Source of the DNA: Pseudoips prasinana
Lineage: Eukaryota; Arthropoda; Insecta; Lepidoptera; Nolidae
DNA length: 64,000 nt
Assembly: GCA_951640165.1 (NCBI GenBank)
Contig: OX621257.1
Coordinates: 4,909,201-4,973,200, forward strand
Direction: 5' to 3'
This document shows, piece after piece, positions 20,386 to 30,737 of the stretch. Both the position numbers and the translations under genes were made by a program. Position 1 is the stretch's first letter. Each line of letters opens with the position of its first letter. The notes under the pieces were generated by a model that saw nothing but the letters and a program-made list of their open reading frames with translations, made no database searches and was not told the DNA's origin.

Positions 20386-20620
20386 ATGTTAATCCCGCTA
20401 GTGTCAGCTTAATTAAGCCGGCTTTATCCCGCAAAATTATGCACATGCAAGAAGAACAAACTTTGCTTTAACTTATCTATATACCTAACAATAGATAAGA
20501 ACAACATTTTATCAGTATTGGGCAGTCCCTATCGAATTGTTACTTTAGGTACAGCCAGCACATCCAGCTACCCCAATCTGTCAAATTTCTTTTATAGATT
20601 TTCAACTTTATTGTACATGA
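20386..20620. repeat. REP-H fragment and partial MITE-TA1
   Basis: 20386-20460 matches one end of the fold-back MITE at 1251 (TATGCACATGCAAGAAGAAC). 20549-20611 is a left-end fragment of MITE-TA1 (CAGCACATCCAGCTACCCC). Confidence 0.55.
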
Positions 20621-21325
20621 TACAAAACACATGTTCGTATAAAAAAACGTTTATTTTATGATAATATGTGTAAATATATATTGTGCCTTTTAAATGAATT
20701 CCTCAATCCGTAAACATACACGAAATATTTCACACAGCCTTTCTGTTACAAAAATAAATACTAAATTGAGAAATACTTTGTGAAACACTCTAATTTCGAC
20801 AGAGATATTCGATACTCTAGATGGCTTCCAATTCCTTTGATCTGCCGACAAATTTAATAGTAAGAAGGAATTTTAACGCAAAAAAAATAAATTAGACTTC
20901 TTTTATAGGAGAGGTTTTATTTTAAGAGAAGGAGGTAGTTACCAGGCGAAGTCAATTCCTAGCCGTGTAATATCGTCGGACATTGTGCCTTGGGGTCAAG
21001 GCCCACACTAGATATATTTGAGGGTACTTATTAAAATTATTCTCAACATTTACGAAATATTCTGAACCGATATTAACGTATATTATTGCAGTGCAAACTT
21101 CTTTAGCGGTGTTGCGTACTTTTATGGGATGAGAAAACAATGTTAAACTCACGTCAGGATACGTGACCTGATCGAATATTCGTAAGACGGAGGGTCTTTT
21201 TTTAATTCGCATTGTCCGTTTATACATTCACATGACCGCAGCATTTTTGTTGTGAAAACATCTTAAGCGGCGTTGTGCACTTTTTTTCTTAATTATGCTA
21301 GATTTTTTACAGGGTACTGTTAGAT
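20621..21325. other. unassigned stretch with a long minus frame
   Basis: A 91-codon minus frame (20952-21227) has no recognised domain. A GTGAGT donor-like site occurs near 21153 on the minus strand, but no acceptor-bounded exon could be defended. Confidence 0.3.
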
Positions 21326-21362
21326 TATTGAAAATATGTTGATTTGTATTTTCAATAATCAA
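21326..21362. repeat. hairpin, 14-bp arms
   Basis: GATTATTGAAAATA and its exact inverse TATTTTCAATAATC flank a spacer of about 9 nt. Confidence 0.75.
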
Positions 21363-21640
21363 AAGATTTACTTTAAGTTTTGGCAACAGTACCATTTTAA
21401 TTTCCCATAAAACTTATTAATTATAAATTCGTTCGTTATTCGTTTATCATGGCAACACCGTTTGCACTATATAAATATACATGCATTTTCTTTCTTGTGG
21501 CGGCTACAGCCGTGAAAAGTGGTCTCGAGTTACATTTCGTGTTAGTAGTGATAAGTACCTACAGTTCTGTATAGTAATAAAGTGTTTATACAAGTGCAGT
21601 ACGAGTTTTTCTAACAATACCTAACTAAATTTAGTTATTA

Positions 21641-21959
21641 CTAATTGTGCCCCGCGGTTTTACCCGCGTTAAATTTTATAAATTATCATAGCTCCTCCCT
21701 CGTAGGTGATAGCGTGATAATATGTAGCCTATATGTTGACCTGACCTCTTAGAAATAAAAGCAAAATTTGAAGTAAATCTATGCAGTACTTTTTGAGTTT
21801 AGCCCGGAAATACATACAGACAAACAGACACACAGACAAAAGTGCTAAATACTATATTTTTGGCTTCGATATCGATTGAAGATCACGCCCCAAGTATCCT
21901 TTTTAAAAAATATTCAATGTACAGTTTTGAGTTTCCTACGATTTTATTATATGTATGGA
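21641..21959 (-). mobile_element. HEL-1 solo copy
   Basis: Reverse orientation: 3' hairpin GCGGGTAAAACCGCGGGGCA near 21650 and 5' end near 21959. The terminal CTAG is mutated to TTAG (CTAA on the plus strand), and a point change affects the 5' TC region. Confidence 0.75.
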
Positions 21960-22059
21960 TTTTATTAGATTAAATTAGATTATTTTTCGTACTTTCCCCT
22001 CTTAATCTACTAGACTAGTCTATTTATATTTACTATTTCTTTCTTAAATTGCTACACCC

Positions 22060-22235
22060 CTATCACTCGTTTAATTATTCTTCTTGCTGATTTTGTCAAT
22101 CCTAAGGTTATCTGGAAGAGATCTTAGTTAGCGATAAGACCGCCCATTGTACCATATTTAATACAACTGTATACTTTAAATGCAAATCTTGGTGTACAAT
22201 AAAGAGTATTTGTATTGTATTGTATTATATCGTTT
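22060..22235 (+). mobile_element. LINE 3' UTR with TTGTA tail
   Basis: TTATCTGGAAGAGATC, GCGATAAGACCGCCCATTGTA and a TTGTATTGTATTGTATT tail. The same UTR appears at 29040-29165. Confidence 0.7.
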
Positions 22236-22795
22236 ATTCCCACCATAAGGAGGGATGCAATGACTATGAGTCTTTACCGCCCAAAGGTGGGAAGCAGCAA
22301 CTTACACTCGCTACTCTAATCAAATAAACACTTCTTTTCAAGTATGACAAATGAAACAGTAGTTTTCACTTCTATCGGCAGTCACCAAAGACTACCCCAC
22401 ATGTTTATTTTTTATTAGAACCTTAATGCGATCTCTAGTAGTCAATAAATGGAAGTTGTAGGTCACGCTGGATACAATCCTCTAAAATGGAGACCGCCGA
22501 TTTTCAGTGAATGTAAACAAACACTAAATTTATAGTCATTCAAATGCATTTTCCATATGAAACATAAGCCGACAGGGGTTGCCAAACCAAACATAGCTAT
22601 TGTCATCCTAACTCTCGTGTAAACCCAGCCTAGAATTCAATGTAAAGTGCAAATGCGTTCCGTTTTCAGTGTGTACTATGCATTAGGTTAAAATTTTTCT
22701 CAATAGAGGAGAATAAAAAGATTCTAAATTCAATAGTCTGTTTTATGCAATGTGTACAGATGAAAATATTACATTTAAAATTATATACTTAACTA
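22236..22795. other. unassigned stretch
   Basis: Nothing recognised. Confidence 0.4.
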
Positions 22796-23045
22796 GCCGC
22801 CCGGTACGTGCTTCGCTACGTATAAGGCATAGTAAGACAAAAAATTATTATTAAGTTCATTTATTCAAACAAAAAAATATTTTAAATTGCTAAAAGATGT
22901 TGATTTTACACTTTTTCAAGACTTTTTTAAATTTTCTCTACGTACAAACCTTCCCTGGACTTCCACGAATAATTCAAGACCAAAATTTGCCAAATCGGTA
23001 AAGGCGTTGTTGAGTTATAGCATTACAACGAAAAGTGGCATTGAT
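22796..23045. repeat. third Helitron-like terminal family
   Basis: ACTAGCCGCCCGGTACGTGCTTCGC marks an end with CTAG, followed by GCCAAATCGGTAAAGGCGTT, a phrase often seen in such dispersed elements. Boundaries are not clear. Confidence 0.4.
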
Positions 23046-23149
23046 TTTTGATAATAATTTTTATTTTATTTCTCCACAAAAGTAGTTACAATACTTACAA
23101 CTAAATTGATATCTATACTTAAATAAAAACTTAATTTTAGAATGAGATG

Positions 23150-23400
23150 CTTTTTTTCTAACACACTGCCATATGGCCCCAAACTAGGTAGAGCTTGTAC
23201 TATGGCATCCAGACAAAGGATAAACATACTTATATATTATATATTTTAGATACATGAATATTATAGATAAATTAAATATTATATACTTTGTGCTCATCAC
23301 ACTAAGATAAAGATTTGTCCTGGGTGGGGATAGAACCCACGACCTCTGGCACGGTCAGCGTCACTAACCACACCAAAAGCCCAGCTTCAACCTACATTAT
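23150..23400 (-). mobile_element. SINE-A/C type, diverged
   Basis: Reverse sense: ATATGGCCCCAAACTAGG and AGAGCTTGTACTATGGCATC, then a head with GGGGATAGAACCCACGACC. Confidence 0.55.
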
Positions 23401-23808
23401 GTGGTACCAAGGTTTCGAATTCAAGGGCTCATTAGAAATTGATTATCACGTACTAGAAACTGTCAAGGAAAGCTTTTTGAGGAAACCTGCATGCCTGGAA
23501 GTTCTCCAAAAATGTTCTTGATGGAATGTTATGACTGCCAGCCACCAGCGTGGTAAACTATAGCCTATCCCAAATTGTGAGAAGAAGCTCTTGCTCTGCA
23601 GTCAGGATCACTAACCACTATCATCATCGATCATCAGGTCACTCAATGCTTAAGGCTTAATAAAAAAACTCCTTCAGCTCTCGACTTGGTAGCACCGATG
23701 ATGTGGGCCACCTAGCCGCTGTCTCCCTCACATTAATAGAGGGAAGAAGACGTGTTGCCTCGCATCAAAATTACTCATTACTAACATCTACAACTTACTT
23801 CACCATAA
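23401..23808. other. probable LINE 3' UTR pieces
   Basis: GTGAGAAGAAGCTCTTGCTCTGCAG and a CATCATCGATCATCA run resemble LINE ends; boundaries were not resolved. Confidence 0.35.
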
Positions 23809-23942
23809 CAGCTGTAAGAACTCCACTACTGGACAAAAGCGTCCCCGAAAAATCATCTTGGGGGATATCCCATAATGGCCATGCTTGGCAGACGATTGAT
23901 GATCGCAGTGGTCATCGATGGTCTCAGAACCCCCCCACGGGA
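23809..23942 (+). repeat. REP-G copy
   Basis: ACCATAACAGCTGTAAGAAC followed by GACGATTGATGATCGCAGTG; it stops at CCCCCCACGGGATC, where REP-F begins. Confidence 0.65.
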
Positions 23943-24185
23943 TCTTACTTACTTATCATATGGGCAGTGGTTACCCTAGTGTCAGAGTTGTTCAAGCCGC
24001 CCTACTGGCCTCTGACGTGGCTTAACGACTGTTGCCTAATGGCTACAACGGGGACTGTCAGCTTAACGTGCTCCAAAGCACGGAGACGCACACAAATTAA
24101 ACCACTTTGGCGGTCACCCATCTATGGAATGACCGCGAGCCTAGTTGCTTAACCTCGCCAATCACTTACGTGAGAGCATCTGGCT
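23943..24185 (+). repeat. REP-F copy
   Basis: Directly abuts REP-G with no spacer. Phrases as at 2318-2582. Confidence 0.7.
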
Positions 24186-24505
24186 ATGAGAGCGGGATGC
24201 GATGGGACAACTCACTTAATTACATAAAACCCGATTCCGCGTAATTGGCTAACACTAAATCGTAACGGCAATAAATCCAGCACTTAGGCGGGCCCAGACG
24301 TATTGATTAATAGAGCAACCTTATTTGGATAGGCTCCTTCATTCCTCTTGGTCAATACTGTCACAAATAAATTAAGAGACGGCTATTGTAGGTATAAGGT
24401 TAGGTCACCTCTATTGGGTTACATAATATACTTACTTAAATGTATTATTCGTGATATATTCAGCATTTTCGATGTTATACTTCTTTTGGCGCGATGGAGA
24501 ACAAT

Positions 24506-24643
24506 GATGAGAGTGAATTTTTACGATGCGCGCGCACACCGACACCTAAATTTAACAGCATGAAGTTAGTTCTAGATGAGAGTGAATTTTTACGATGCGC
24601 GCGCACACTGACACTTAAATTTAACAGCATGAAGTTAGTTCTA
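24506..24643 (+). repeat. 69-bp direct tandem duplication
   Basis: Two copies (24506-24574, 24575-24643) differing at about two bases. Each holds GAATTTTTACGATGCGCGCG and ends TTAGTTCTA. Confidence 0.85.
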
Positions 24644-24827
24644 GGTGGTATGAAAATTGATAACTATGTTCAAGTTGTATATTCTAGTATTTTTATTTAA
24701 ATAAAATCTTTTTGATTAATTTTAATATTTATCGTTAATCACTACTGCATTTTAGTTATTTTTTTTCCATACGCCAAAGAAGTATAACTTCTAACGCGTG
24801 TACATAAGTACACACATTTTCATTTTT

Positions 24828-25090
24828 TTTGGTAGCTACTTCGAGGCCTGCTGTGTGGTGACGGCATAGAATATCATCACCCCATTTTATCGTCCTGAGG
24901 GAATATCAACCAGAAGACGGGCAGCAGCGTCTTTCTCTGTACTATGACCATTATACTGCGATCGCCAACGCGTCTTCCAAGAGTAGCGATTATGGCATAT
25001 TCGCCACGCGCCACGAGGCTCCCCAAGAATCACCTTTGGGGGAGGCTATTGTCCAGCAGTGGACTTTTTACAGCTGTTATGATGATGATA
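24828..25090 (-). repeat. REP-G, near complete
   Basis: From GGTAGCTACTTCGAGGCCTG through CGTCTTTCTCTGTACTATGACC to CTTTTTACAGCTGTTATGATG with a GATGATG tail. The best copy for defining the family limits. Confidence 0.7.
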
Positions 25091-25688
25091 CAGAATCATC
25101 CGAAAAGCATTCTATAAATACCTTCAAAATCTACATTAAATATTCAAAGCTCTTTGTTTTGATGCGTTTAAAATAAACACAGGTAAAACAACCTTGTTAT
25201 CTAAACTTTATTTTAATCAATGTTTTTATAATATAAATTCAGCATTTTTGGTAGCTACTTCGGGGCTAATTTATTAACGGTGCGGGAATATATATATATA
25301 AATATATTTTTTATTTATTTATTTAAGGAGCTTTTTGTCCACAGATATATCAGCTCCGTGAATAAAAATACAATAATATTACATACTAAACTAAACTAAA
25401 AAGCATTTGAGCTGCTTCTGGAGTTGGCTCAGCGAGTATACTGAGACAAATTCCTACATCTAAATGCGGGAATAATACTAGATTATATTATGTGACCCGC
25501 ACCATTATATTATGTTCTAGAACTTTCTTGGTGATGTAAGATTAATGTGTTTCAGATTGAAATATAAAAGGAATACATTTCAATCACGTATAGGACTTAA
25601 ACCCGGTTTTTATAAAATGACAACTCCTTCAATTGGTAATCTAATTCCTGTGTCGCGGGGTACTTTACAAATATATAATAGACGGACA
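25091..25688. other. unassigned AT-rich stretch
   Basis: The phrase TTTTGGTAGCTACTTCGGGG at 25246-25265 repeats a REP-G end. GTTCTAGAACTTTCTTGGTGATG at about 25514 recurs near 27075. Confidence 0.4.
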
Positions 25689-25689
25689 C

Positions 25690-25797
25690 AAATTATATCC
25701 AGACTATTATGGGTTACACAAGTAGTTGTCCGGCGCGGGACACGTAACGGCGAGGTGATTGTCTTAGACGCTGCGCCACACCTGCAGTCTAATTAAT
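25690..25797 (-). mobile_element. SINE-D, diverged
   Basis: Reverse sense of a SINE-D head: GTCTTAGACGCTGCGCCACACC, with a broken B box. Confidence 0.5.
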
Positions 25798-25869
25798 CTT
25801 TAGAGTTCTTATTATCTTCTTAGATTAAAAGTCAATTAAGTTACATTGAATCAAGTTAATTCGTCGAAA

Positions 25870-25955
25870 TCTCGGGGATTATATGAACTTAGCTACGCAT
25901 GGTAGGCACAATAGCCAGGTACTAAACAAAGACCTCTTCAAGATACATAATAATT
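25870..25955 (+). pseudogene. R1/I-type LINE RNase H fragment
   Basis: GAACTTAGCTACGCATGGTAG and AAAGACCTCTTCAAGAT match the end of the RNase H region at 26140-26250. Very short and frame-broken. Confidence 0.4.
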
Positions 25956-26063
25956 TGATTTATGATTATGAGAGTGAAGGAGAGGGCACTTGCACTTGTG
26001 TATCCACATATAATTGAGCATATTCTGTCCTGAGTAACTGCCATTTGGTTCGGAGCAGTATTA

Positions 26064-26315
26064 TTGCTATTAAGCTTTACTCATAAAAGAGTGGATGGAT
26101 CTGGAATAATGGAGACAAACAAAAGAAATTCAACCATCTCTCAACTAAAGGGTAGTATACTACACCTGAATAGGAAATATCTACGCATGGTGATAGGCAC
26201 AATTACCGGACAATGTACACTATACAAACACCTCTTCAAGATTAGCGTCACATACAGCCCCATGTGTAGATGATGCACTGGGTTTGAAGATACACCTAAA
26301 TATATACGTATAAAT
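26064..26315 (+). pseudogene. LINE RNase H C-terminus and start of zinc knuckle
   Basis: The plus frame carries LKGSILHLNRKYLRMVIGTITGQ and LYKHLFKI, then SPMCR, an in-frame TGA where a Cys or Arg codon is expected, and CTGFEDTP. Order and spacing fit the RNase H domain end and Cys/His tail of R1- or I-type LINEs. A second, non-contiguous fragment at 26769-26956 overlaps its last residues, so these are two copies rather than one split copy. Confidence 0.6.
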
Positions 26316-26319
26316 TAAA

Positions 26320-26760
26320 TGATATAATAATAATACTATCCTGGGACGTTATTTACACACGGCCATCTGATCCCAAACTAAGCAGAGCTTGTACTATGGA
26401 AACCAGATAACTGATATCTATATATATAATAAAATCGTAGGAAAGTCAAAACTGTACATTGAACATTTTTAAAAAAGGATACTTGGGGCGTGATCTACAA
26501 TCGATATCGAAGCCAAAAATATAGTTTTTTGAAATTTTGTCTGTGTGTCTGTTTGTCCGGGCTAATCTCAAAAAGTACAGTCAGATACTATTTGTTTCTT
26601 TTGTAAATACATACTTATATATATATAATTACACCCATACTCAGGACAAACAGACATGTTCATGCACGCAAATATCTATCCTGGGTTGGCGTCGAATCCA
26701 CGATCTACGGCGTGAAAAGTAAACATTTGCCAATCACGCTAACATGCCCATTAAAAACTA
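26320..26760 (-). mobile_element. SINE-A split by a Helitron-like fragment
   Basis: 3' part at 26320-26416 (ACGGCCATCTGATCCCAAACT, AGCAGAGCTTGTACTATGG) and 5' part at 26578-26760 (ATACTTATATATATATAATTAC, tRNA-like head) belong to one reverse-oriented SINE-A. The break is filled by the HEL-1 piece at 26417-26577. Confidence 0.7.
26417..26577 (+). mobile_element. HEL-1 5' half
   Basis: Starts TCTATATATATAATAAAATC and stops after GGGCTAATCTCAAAAAGTAC; the 3' hairpin half is missing. It lies inside a SINE-A. Confidence 0.7.
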
Positions 26761-26768
26761 AATAAATA

Positions 26769-26956
26769 CCTCTTCAAGCAGCTTGTGCAGAGGATGCACT
26801 GAATTTGAAGAAACACCAGCACACGTACTGCTATGCAGTAGCGTTGCCCGCCAACGGGCAAAGTTCCTAAACGATCCGAAGACACAGCAGGAAGTACTCA
26901 AGTTAAGCTTTCGAGGCCTCTTGGACTTCTGGATGGAACTTAAATGGGTCGAGTAG
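26769..26956 (+). pseudogene. LINE zinc-knuckle C-terminus
   Basis: Plus frame: CRGCTEFEETPAHVLLC is the CxxC(x)E.E(x)HxxxxC tail; QRAKFLNDPKT and LLDFWMELKWVE follow before TAG at 26954-26956. Typical of the end of R1/I-type LINE ORF2. 5' truncated. Confidence 0.7.
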
Positions 26957-27200
26957 CCAAATAACTTCCCGCACAATGGCCCAATTAGGACGCTAAGTGC
27001 AGAAAACAAATCGCCCAACTAACTAATTAATATTGCAAAAGGTTAAATTTAAAAGTTTAGTCTACTACATTCTAGAACCTTCTCGAAGATGCGTGAAACA
27101 TTTAGTACGTTATAGAACTTTTACAATAGCATGCGTTTTTTCCGGTAAATCTCAGACGTATTGAATAGTAGAACAGCCTTATTTGGATATATCCCTTCAT
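26957..27200. other. unassigned, partly repeated
   Basis: The block AGACGTATTGAATAGTAGAAC..TTATTTGGATA at 27155-27185 is a relative of 24297-24325. Confidence 0.4.
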
Positions 27201-27202
27201 TT

Positions 27203-27462
27203 GACGATGACCGTAGCCTAGTTGGTAGTGCTCCTGCCTACGAAGCTGGTGGTCCTGGGTTCGAATCCCGGTAAGTGCAAATATTTGTGTGATGACCACG
27301 AATATTTGTTTCTGAGTTATGGATGTTTTCTATGTATTTAAGTATTTATCTATTTATATAAGTATGTATATCGTCGCCTGGTACCCATAGTACAAGCTTT
27401 GCTTAGTTTGGGGCTAGGATGATCTGTGTCACATTGTCCCTAGATATTATTATTATATTATT
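27203..27462 (+). mobile_element. SINE-C, complete
   Basis: tRNA-derived head: A box TAGCCTAGTTGG, anticodon-like loop CTACGAA (ACG, as in tRNA-Arg), B box GGGTTCGAATCCC. Body: TATGTATATCGTCGCCTGG, ACCCATAGTACAAGCTTTGC and an ATT tail. Other copies: 29180-29445 and 58930-59185. The head still folds as an arm-complete tRNA. Confidence 0.8.
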
Positions 27463-27540
27463 TGTCAAGACAAATAATATAATAATAATATCTATCTATA
27501 TTTGTGACAGTATAGGCCAAGGCCTATACTGTCACAAATA
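27441..27540. repeat. two adjacent perfect hairpins with AA spacers
   Basis: First: 27441-27466 and 27469-27494 (26 bp). Second: 27499-27518 and 27521-27540 (20 bp). Both are exact and both have the two-base spacer AA. The first folds the ATT tail of the SINE-C copy back on itself. Confidence 0.93.
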
Positions 27541-27564
27541 AAAATAATATTGGGTTATATAATA

Positions 27565-28232
27565 CTAGCTGTACGCCGCGGTTTCTACGCGTTAAACTTT
27601 ATAAATTATAGCCTATGTGTTATTCGGGTATATTAATATAAACTATATTACTACAAATAAATAAAATAAATAAAAATCATTTATTTCAGACAAAAGAGTC
27701 CATAAGCACGACAGGGTTGTTAGTATTAAAAGTAAACTAATGTTAGTAATTAAAATACAAAGTGTCACCGTCTACTCTGAAACAGCAGGCTCACTGGTCT
27801 CGCAACACATGGAGTGCAGTGAACCTACTGAGCAGAACAGTATCGGTTCTCTCGCCAATCATCTTCAGGACGCTATTAGGGCTCCCCCGTACTCGTCGCA
27901 CCACCGACGCTACTTTCTTACGCATAATTGCGTAGAAGTCATCTACGCTGGCATCAGTAAACATGCCGGATGCACTGCAATATCGAGGGAGCCGAAACAG
28001 TGCCCTAAACACATTGTTATACTGGACGCGCAAGGCATTGTAGGCTTTTTGAGTAAAGTTAGCCCACAGGCCGCTCGTGTAAAACGTCTGGCAGAATGCC
28101 TTGAACATTGTTATTTTAAACAGTTTTTGTGTTGTACAAACTTTTGTGTTTTACAAAGTTTCATCAAAATCAGTTTAGTAGTTTTTGCGTGAAAGAGTAA
28201 CAAACATCCATACCACAATACTCACAAACTGT
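27565..28232 (-). mobile_element. HEL-2 copy interrupted by a LINE
   Basis: CTAGCTGTACGCCGCGG at 27565 and GCCTATGTGTTATTCGGG belong to HEL-2; the remainder (AAAGTTTCATCAAAATCAG, GCGTGAAAGAGTAAC) resumes at about 28150. The LINE fragment at 27658-28125 separates the halves. Confidence 0.65.
27658..28125 (-). pseudogene. LINE RT C-terminal fragment with A-rich tail
   Basis: Minus frame 27791-28108 reads ALRVQYNNVFRALFRLPR, CSASGMFTDASVDDFYAI and MRKKVASVVRRVRGSPNS, homologous to 3759-4162. The 3' end (left) has AATAAATGATTTTTATTTATTT. The copy is 5' truncated and inserted into HEL-2. A single frame is open, so it is a moderately young insertion. Confidence 0.7.
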
Positions 28233-28238
28233 CAAATC

Positions 28239-28547
28239 TAAACATATCAAAAATCGTAGGAAAGTCAAAACTGTACATTGAATATTTTTTTAAAGGATAC
28301 TTGGGACGTGGTCTACAATCGATATCGAAGCCAAAAATTTAGTTTTTAGAATTCTTTTCTGTTTGACTGTATGTATGTCCGGGCTAAACTTAAAAAGTAC
28401 TGTATGGACTAACTTAAAAATTTGCATGCATATTACAAAGAGGTCTGGTCAACATATAGGCTACATATTATCACGTTATCACCTACGGGGGAGGAGCTGT
28501 GGTAATTTATAAAATTTAAAGCGGGTAAAACCACGGGGTACAGCTAG
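28239..28547 (+). mobile_element. HEL-1 solo copy
   Basis: Lacks about 10 bases of the 5' end (starts within AAAATCGTAGGAAAGTC) and ends GCGGGTAAAACCACGGGGTACAGCTAG. Confidence 0.75.
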
Positions 28548-28627
28548 TATGTAATATTATATGTATTTACTTAAATCAATTATTCGTGATTAACTTCAGC
28601 ATTTTTTGTAGCTACTTCCAGACTTAG

Positions 28628-28766
28628 TACAGACGCCAGCACATCAAGCCACCTTAATCTGTCAAATTTCCCCAATTTAAAGTGAACCTTATGCTTTTGT
28701 CATAAAGTTGAAAATCTATAAAAGAAATTTGACAGATTGGGATAGCTGGATGTGCTGGCGTCTGTA
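28628..28766. mobile_element. MITE-TA1, complete
   Basis: TACAGACGCCAGCACATC to its inverse at 28766, with the common asymmetric centre. Confidence 0.85.
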
Positions 28767-29038
28767 CATTCGGGAACCTTCGCTGCGATTCACAACAGAT
28801 TAAAATATGAGAATAATGTATTTAAACGACCCACAGGACTTTAACTACGCTCGCTTGGCACTGCGATGTATGACCGCAGTTCAAACCTAACCTAACCTAC
28901 TATTCTAGTAGCAAAATACATTTACAGTTACACCCGGAAAAAAAAGATGTGGAATTAGAATATTTGATATGAAAATTATTTTGAATTATTGATGGATGAT
29001 AAGTTCTGCGATGTGAATTTACCATAGCATTTGCAAAA
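28767..29038. other. unassigned stretch
   Basis: Contains CTAACCTAACCTACTATTC; nothing else recognised. Confidence 0.4.
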
Positions 29039-29039
29039 T

Positions 29040-29168
29040 ACCGCCTTTTCCATCTTAATTCTTCTTGTCCACCCAACGGTTGTCTGGAAGAGATCGCTAC
29101 AAAGCGATAAGACCGCCGATTGTACCTGTATTTTTCTTTATTAAGATATTGTGTATTGTGTTTTCTGG
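29040..29168 (+). mobile_element. LINE 3' UTR
   Basis: GGTTGTCTGGAAGAGATCGC and AAAGCGATAAGACCGCC match 22060-22235. Confidence 0.65.
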
Positions 29169-29171
29169 TGC

Positions 29172-29445
29172 AATAATAATAATATATAGGGACAATGTGA
29201 CACAGATCATCCTAGCCCCAAACTAAGCAAAGCTTGTACTATGGGTACCAGGTGACGATATACATACTTATATAGATAGATAAATACTTATATACATAGA
29301 AAACATCCATGACTCAGGAACAAATATTCGTGGTCATCACACAAATATTTGCACTTACCGGGATTCGAACCCAGGACCACGAGCTTCGTAGGCAGGAGCA
29401 CTACCAACTAGGCTACGGTGATTGTCACCGTCACCATAAAGTGTT
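29172..29445 (-). mobile_element. SINE-C, complete, inverted
   Basis: Reverse complement of the copy at 27203-27462, with B box (complement GGGATTCGAACCC) and head intact. Confidence 0.8.
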
Positions 29446-29915
29446 CTCTATCTATCTATCTAATTTTAAAATATCCCATACTTAAATTATTATCCGATTC
29501 AAAAAAGGACTTACCAATTTGGCAGTTTGTTTTGACAATAAATGTAAATAGTTTGAATGTTCTCGTGACTAAAATTATCTCTGTTTTATTTTAATCATTC
29601 GTTTTCATTTTCGTTTTATATCAAATAGCACCGAAGCGAGTTTACAAAGGAAGTTACTTAATAGGAGGCGGATGTTTATAATACACTTCAAAAGATAGTC
29701 GCTCAACTGGATGCATTTAATTTGTTTATTTTTCAATTTGTGAAACTTTTGGTGAAAGATTAGCATGCGAGGTATTTAACCTAATATAGCTCTTTCATTT
29801 TTTAAATAATGCCTATGGTCTATTGCTACGAGTCGAGTTAGTTTCGTTAAAATATGTTTTAGTACTCTATGAATTTGTAGTAGTCTAAGTAGTTATAGAT
29901 GGTAATCTTAAGTTT
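29446..29915. other. unassigned AT-rich stretch
   Basis: Nothing recognised. Confidence 0.4.
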
Positions 29916-30330
29916 CATCATATCAGCCGAGAGATGTCCACTGTTGGACAAAGGCCTCCCCCAAAGATCTCCACAATTGCCGGTCTTGCGCTATCCGCAT
30001 CCAGCGATTTCCAGCGACCCGCACAAGATCATAGGCCCGCGTCTTCCGGTTCGTGGTCGCCACTCGAGAACCTTTCTGCCCCAGCGGCCGTCGGCTCTAC
30101 GAGCTATGTGCCCTGCCCACTGCCACTTCAGCTTGGCAATTTTTACGGCTATGTCGGTTACTTTGGTTCGCATGCGGATCTCAAAATTTCTGATTCGATC
30201 TCGCAGGGAAACTCCAAGCATAGCCCTTTCCATTGCTCTTTGGGTGACCTTGAGCCGCCTGATAAGGCCCATAGTGAGCGACCACGTCTCCGACCGTGAG
30301 ACACTGCGGTATTTGGGACGAGAAGATATC
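29916..30330 (-). pseudogene. RTE-type LINE ORF C-terminus
   Basis: Minus frame from about 30272: RRLKVTQRAMERAMLGVSL, RDRIRNFEIRMRTKVTDI, AKLKWQWAGHIARR and DGRWGRKVLEWRPRTGRR. A deletion of about 35 bases removes the VGRPPTRWTDDL block kept at 18480-18705. The remaining end is GEAYVQQW-like with an ATGATG tail. RT catalytic motifs are absent. Confidence 0.75.
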
Positions 30331-30577
30331 CCAATCTTAAGTTTAGTAAGTAAATAAAAAAGAAAGAAGATCTGTCCTTTACCATGCCGTGGCGACTTGT
30401 AAGTGAAGCAACATTTAGCACGTAATTTTATAACATGTATGTATTCAATGTATTAGTGTATGTTTTGTAAGTTGTCCTAAATAAATAAACATAAAAAATC
30501 ACTTTCTCTTGGAAAATAAATCGGGGAAACCTTTGGGGACTATTACTTACTTATCGATTTGGCAGTAGTTTCCTTAA

Positions 30578-30693
30578 CCCTTAATCGGGCATAGGTCATG
30601 TTCATAATTCATTGGTAGCTAGGTTAGCTCTTATTACAACACAATAGAGTTTAAAATAAGGTGGGATCTATTGTCCCATAGTCCAATTAAGGG
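30578..30693. mobile_element. piggyBac-like MITE with TTAA target sites
   Basis: Flanked by TTAA at 30574-30577 and 30694-30697. The ends CCCTTAATCGGGCATAGG and CCATAGTCCAATTAAGGG are imperfect inverted repeats starting CCC/GGG. 116 bp, non-coding. Confidence 0.75.
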
Positions 30694-30737
30694 TTAATGT
30701 CAGAGTTGTTCAAGCCGCCCAGTGGGCGATATGGTTT

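Noticed and set aside
20952..21227. Host exon on the minus strand
   Set aside because: A donor-like GTGAGT exists, but there is no acceptor and no recognisable peptide.
27203..27275. Functional tRNA-Arg gene
   Set aside because: Although the head folds well, it is followed by the SINE-C body and tail and occurs in three copies with the same body.
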